DNA of 64,000 nucleotides from Aplidium turbinatum (taxonomy: Eukaryota > Chordata > Ascidiacea > Aplousobranchia > Polyclinidae): assembly GCA_918807975.1 (NCBI GenBank), contig OU964920.1, positions 47,583,979-47,647,978 on the forward strand, read 5' to 3'. The notes under the pieces were generated by a model, which saw only the letters and a list, made by a program, of their open reading frames with translations, did not search any database and was not told the DNA's origin. Below, piece by piece: positions 59,764-64,000 of this stretch. How positions within the stretch are numbered: position 1 is the stretch's first letter; every line of letters starts with the position of its first letter. The position numbers and the translations under genes are program-made.

Positions 59764-60024
59764 TGATAAGGTTCGCGGTAACAAAGTGAAGCAACTGTTT
59801 GTGAACAGGCTACATACCAAATTTCACGGAAGAAATTTTTACCGTTTCTGAACGGTTGACTGGAAATTCCACTCTTTACAAACTAAAAGACTATAACAAA
59901 GAAGAACTAGAAGGTCGTTTCTACCCTCAAGAACTAAAACAACCAACGAAAACGATAATAGCCAATTGAAGGTATTGTTGAAGAGCAAAAACGAGGATCG
60001 AAAAACAAGTCCAAGTGAAATGGT
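59764..60024 (+). mobile_element. Integrase-tail fossil, copy B of the 260-bp direct repeat
   Basis: It is nearly identical to the segment at 58906-59165, in the same orientation and about 860 bp away. Both begin at the same point (AAGGTTCGCGGTAACAAAGT) and end at the same point (CCAAGTGAAATGGTT). Broken fragment. Confidence 0.5.
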
Positions 60025-60466
60025 TAGGTGGATTAATGGAAAACCTGAATTCAACACTCGGATTAACGTAAACAAGAGATTTTATTGTTCTGCAACTTGC
60101 CTTACAATTTCTTTGCTTGTGTATTACAATAAATAAAAACCTGTTTACGACTTGTGCAGTGTATTACTTTATGAAACGAAAACAAGACAGAAAAAAATAC
60201 GTTTCTAAGTCATCTGTTAAAACTCCTGCAACAAATTATCGACTCTTGATGTTGTCATGACAAATACCGTAAATACGTTTAAACTTTTTATGGCATGGTA
60301 GCCTACTTACAGAGCTCTGGATATATCCCAAACTAGATTTAATATTTTAAGCACTAAGTTGTGTGCTAACTATACAGTGTAATCAATGCCCAATGAAAAA
60401 ATGTCGTGATCTGTGATGTAATAACAGAATGTTTGTGATCTTAAAAATTTAATATATTGTTTTCAG
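60025..60466. other. End of intron 6, unassigned
   Basis: AT-rich. It ends with the T-rich acceptor of exon 7. Confidence 0.3.
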
Positions 60467-60700
60467 CATTGAATAAAAAAACTATCTTCACAGAAATTCC
60501 TAAATGTGATGATTTGACTACAAAATGGCCGAGGTTGGGTTGGGGAAAACGCTTGTTTTTGAACTGTTCAAGGGAATACTACATTGGAGGAAAGTGCAGA
60601 TTTAAATGCGCGAAAGGCTTTCGCCTGCAAGGAAGTGTTTTCAGCAAATGCGTGGAAAAGCCTAAGCGACGCTGGACCAATAAACCCCCGCAGTGCATAA
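60467..60700 (+). CDS. Sushi/trefoil gene, exon 7: sushi domain 4
   Basis: Acceptor ATATTGTTTTCAG and donor ATAA|GTAAGT, phase 1 on both sides, 234 nt. After a 17-residue linker, the peptide KCDDLTTKWPRLG, then LNCSREYYIGGKCRFKCAKG, then FRLQGSVFSKCVEKPKRRW and NKPPQC, is a complete sushi domain with six cysteines, 'GFRLQGS' and the final W....P.C. This is the best match of the four to the family pattern. No further exon is visible up to 64000; the next intron holds the piggyBac relic, so the gene continues beyond the window. Confidence 0.82.
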
Positions 60701-60713
60701 GTAAGTACAAATA

Positions 60714-60810
60714 AAACATGTTATGTTTATATGAAACATGTTTTGTTTATGTAAAACATGTTATGTTTATGTGAAACATGTTATGTTTATATGAAACATG
60801 TTATGTTTAA
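60714..60810 (+). repeat. 20-bp minisatellite just after the exon 7 donor
   Basis: About five copies of AAACATGTTATGTTTATATG start 14 bp after the splice donor and run into the TTAA of the next element. Confidence 0.88.
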
Positions 60811-61177
60811 CCTCTAAAACACAATGTAACATGCATGTTACATGGCTTCATATCTTTTTATTTACTGCTCTTTTGAGGGTTTTGTGATGTTTTGGAAATT
60901 ATTTCAGGCTAAATTTAACTATATGGTTGAAAACACTCTTTATTTTCCCGTGTTTTTAGTGGAAAAGTTTTCTGGAGTTTCAGTGCTAAATGTTTAGAAG
61001 TTTGAAACCTAATTTTCGTTTGTCTAAAATTATATTTTTAAATTTTTTTGTGCAAATTGTATGAAAACGTCTTTTAAATTACTGATCACAAGTTTTTGTT
61101 TTGATAAAATAAGATGAAGATGAAAGATATTGAGATTCTACATTGTGTAACATATATGTTACATTGTACTTCAAGGG
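60811..61177. mobile_element. piggyBac-like terminal repeats or MITE
   Basis: The left end CCTCTAAAACACAATG and the inverted right end CCCTTGAAGTACAATG are each followed by a palindrome (TGTAACATGCATGTTACA on the left, TGTAACATATATGTTACA on the right). TTAA precedes the left end (60807-60810), while TAAC follows the right. It may be a 367-bp MITE, or the left end with subterminal repeat of the piggyBac element whose gene follows. Confidence 0.6.
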
Positions 61178-61535
61178 TAACTAGCCAGCAGTCTTGAACG
61201 GTTGCTGTAACTAGCTTCACAAATCAATTTAGATTTTTTTTCTTGATTTTCATGTAAAATAAACGTATTGCTCATGTATAATATGTTCAGTAAATACAAC
61301 TGTATTGTTTATGTAAAACAATTTATCCAGCCAGTACAAATTAGTTACCGTATGACATACTTTTTTAATTGCATGTTGTTTTTCTTTTTCATGATAAGCT
61401 AATATTGTGTGCATAATATTCTATTTGATACGACATCATCGAAGAGGACAAAGCACTTTTAACTGAATGAAGATGAAGTGCAACAACTACTATTTTGCGA
61501 CAAAAGTGACAGAAAAGATGCTTTAGACTTTAGAG

Positions 61536-62052
61536 CAGTGGTTCTTAACCTTTTTCTATCAAGCCCCTCTTCAATAATGGTCATGTGCCTCGCGCCCCCC
61601 TAGATTTAAAATAAGTATCATATCAAAAAAATTGCATTTTTGACTGTTTATTGTACACATCAGTGAGATATTTGACACTGCTTCTTAGTGACTAGATTTT
61701 TAATGCGAGGTTTCTATGCGAAGTTTATCTCCAGAGAGTGAACAACGTAAGTCTTCTTTAGCTCTTAACCGTAGAAAAGTAAAAATGAAGCAGCGTCGAG
61801 AAAATTTGATAGATCTGAAGGAGCTCAGCGCAAAATAATTTTGTAATGTTCTGGTCTAACTATAATAAAGCAAGAATTACTGAGTACCGTAGGCTACAAT
61901 ATAAAATAAGATAAAATAGGACCAACAGCATAGGTCCTAGGACATTAAAGTAATTAAAAAAAAATCGAAATTGTTGTAGAGCTCCCGACCCCCCTGAGAG
62001 ATGCTTCACGCCCCCCTGGGGGGGCGCGCCCCCCCCCGGTTAAGAACCACTG
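61536..62052. mobile_element. hAT MITE inserted in the piggyBac gene, perfect 8-bp duplication
   Basis: The ends CAGTGGTTCTTAACC and exact inverse GGTTAAGAACCACTG, with C/G-rich runs inside (GCGCCCCCC and inverse). The flanks CTTTAGAG at 61528-61535 and 62053-62060 are identical. The piggyBac frame reads through in register if the MITE and one flank are ignored. Confidence 0.92.
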
Positions 62053-63189
62053 CTTTAGAGCATGATGAAGAAGACATCAATGCAGTTGACACAATGGTAA
62101 TGATTGCGATCCAGTTTAAGTAACCATTGAACCACCCACATCATCCCAATCCAAACTCAAGTACCTTTTACAACCACCACTGGTTGTACTTCATTTCACA
62201 AAAACTTGAAGTTTGGAAGAAATCAAAATTCAACAATGCAACCAATCAACCTGGTACCAATGACACGGACATTAATTTTGAATATAGAAAAGTGCTTGCA
62301 TCAGTAACATCTTCTGCCACTTCACTTGAAATTTTTAATGAAGTTGCTAATTTCAGCAAATTAAATGCTGACATAATAATTCCACAGACAGTTCTTTACT
62401 GTCATCAAAAAGGTCATGTTTTCAATATTGAAGCAGATGAACTGAAAGCTTTCTTTGGAAAGACTATTGTGATGGGATATCACAAAAACTCGTGTCTGAG
62501 AGATTACTGGTCCACCGAAACCAATCTTGGAGTTCCATATCATGTTTCAAACGTGATGATTTTACGACGGGTCGAGAAAATTCGTGCTTTTCTGCATTTC
62601 AATAACAATGAGTTAATGAGACAACTATCTGATTCATCTCATGAAAGAGTTTTCAAAGTTCGACCCTACCCTAACCTGTTTTAGGCTATTTTAAACTTGT
62701 CTTTATTGAGGCAATGGGTTTAACAAAATGTCAGTCAATTGATAAACACATGATCAAATTCAAAAGCCATAACATACTTCGGCAGTATGTAAAAGGTAAG
62801 TCAATTGCATAGGGTTTCAAAATGTGGTGAAGGTGCTGTTCTAAAACTGGCTATTTGTTTGACTACAATTTGTGCACTGGGAAGACAAATGGTCAAATTG
62901 AATATGGACTTGGAGAAGAAGTGATTCTTGAACTGACTGAAAATATTAAAGATTATTTTTTTCAATTCCCCGTTGCTGCAATATAAGTTATTGGAAAGAG
63001 ACTTAAATGCAGGAACTGTACGAGCAAATAGAAGCATCTGCCAAAGCCAGCACAAACTCCACAGGATAAGACCATGAAAAGTGGAGATGTGATGGCTTAG
63101 CAATCCAATAGCATACACTTTGTCAAATGGATGGAAAGTAAGCCAGTAAATATGCTCTCAAACGTTGCTTCTGCCTAGCCTCTCACCCT

Positions 63190-63590
63190 CTCCTAGAAAA
63201 AACAAAAAAAAAAGGCTCCGGCAAAAATATACAATAGCCACATGGGGGAGTGGATATCATGGATAAAAAAAAGTATATTGTTTACACCAAATTGATGGAG
63301 CAAGAAGATGAAAATCATCTTCTTACCTAGAACACTCTCAAAACGGAACACTCTCGTAGAAAAAACAAAAAGAAAAAAAGGCTCCGCAAAAACATACAAT
63401 AGCCACATGGGGGAGTGGATATCATGGATAAAAAAAAGTAACATACCAATTCGACCATCGATCAAAACATAAATAGCCTACTATCTCAGAATTGTACATG
63501 ACCTTATTGACATTGCAATAATCAACTGGTATATTGTTTACACCAAATTGATGGAGCAAGAAGATGAAAATCATCTTCTTACCTCCAAAA
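63190..63590 (+). repeat. Local duplication within the piggyBac relic
   Basis: Two direct copies of about 140 bp, carrying GGCTCCGGCAAAAATATACA / GGCTCCGCAAAAACATACA and GGGGGAGTGGATATCATGG, then TTGATGGAGCAAGAAGATGA. Copy 1 (63194-63332) lacks about 90 bp that copy 2 (63356-63584) has between GATAAAAAAAAG and TATATTGTTTACACC. Confidence 0.8.
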
Positions 63591-64000
63591 ACTTTCGCAG
63601 AAGTGTAGCCCGTTCCTTGATTGGAAAGTTTAGCAGCAGGAAGCGTGCTTCTCTTTCAACAGCCATACTAACAGAAAAACGGGCAAGATATACAAACAGT
63701 GCTAATTTTGTTGGGCACACAATGGAAAATGCCAAAAAGAGTCAAAAGTGAAAAGTTTGCACCAGCAGGAAGCTACTAAACCTCACCAACAATCAATGTT
63801 TGGAATGTAACGTTCATCTTTGCTTTTTGAAAGACCACAATCAGGTCTTTCACAGTGCTGACTTTAATTCGAAGGCATAAAATTTAGCCATGGCATTGAA
63901 TTTTTTAATGTCTTCTGATGATGCAAACTTCTATATTTTGTTTCTTCACTTTTGATTGTTTTGCACATATTAGCTTATCTTCATCATCACGATATGAAAT

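Larger units (their letters stand above)
61465..63880 (+). pseudogene. piggyBac transposase gene, decayed
   Basis: In order: an acidic N-terminal stretch (NEDEVQQLLFCDKSD) that continues after the hAT MITE as EHDEEDINAVDT; a main frame at 62127-62684 with ELKAFFGKTIVMGYHKNSCL, RDYWSTETNLGVPYHVSNVM and IRAFLHFNNN, the DDE_Tnp_1_7 N-terminal pattern; SIDKHMIKFKSHNILRQY near 62735 (family SIDE.M..FKG); GTVRANRS near 63016; GGVDIMDK at about 63245 and 63410; and a Cys-rich C-terminal stretch (CLECNVHLC) near 63800. Several frame changes and stops make it inactive. The K after SID and loss of the usual acidic residue there also argue against activity. Confidence 0.85.

Overview
The window looks like non-coding-rich nuclear DNA of an invertebrate animal. 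The evidence is one intron-split gene built from sushi (CCP) and trefoil modules with phase-1 introns, plus RTE-type LINEs, tRNA-derived SINEs, hAT, piggyBac and Tigger-type DNA transposons, and a BEL/Pao LTR element. A marine deuterostome such as a tunicate would fit, but the sequence alone does not decide the phylum. No bacterial genes, operons, rRNA or intact tRNA genes were seen.

Layout. Positions 1-12.7 kb are a transposon graveyard: a LINE split by a hAT element with a perfect 8-bp target duplication (1292-2485), a SINE whose A-box side is expanded into a 12-copy array (3003-3278), a second hAT (4514-5712), large inverted repeats (6165-6838, 9570-9823, 12166-12421), a piggyBac-like MITE (6840-7451) and a gene relic split by a foldback (9299-10084). 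Positions 12,710-20,336 are a 28-bp satellite of about 264 copies with one SINE inside. From 22,722 to beyond the right edge lies the host gene on the + strand. I find seven exons: a signal peptide, a sushi domain split over two exons, a trefoil domain, and three further sushi domains, at least 337 codons in all, open at the 3' end. An alternative first exon at 23,260 would give a type II membrane form instead of a secreted one. The intron between the trefoil exon (ends 27,469) and the next sushi exon (starts 49,735) is 22.3 kb long. About 15 kb of it is an 18-bp satellite, with a young but broken BEL/Pao element inside. Later introns carry a 15-bp satellite (53.9-56.4 kb), MITEs, SINEs, foldbacks, two copies of an integrase-tail fossil, and a decayed piggyBac transposase gene that is itself split by a hAT MITE.

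Two sequences fold by hand into complete hammerhead ribozymes (12,503-12,546 and 22,464-22,510), and a third (57,188-57,231) is a decayed look-alike. Both complete ones have all core bases, three stems and a short self-complementary stem III. This is the form known from Penelope-like elements and retrozymes. One of them lies 212 bp upstream of the gene's first ATG on the same strand.

The very long open frames in the satellite regions are artefacts of repeat periods that avoid stop codons. They are not annotated as genes.
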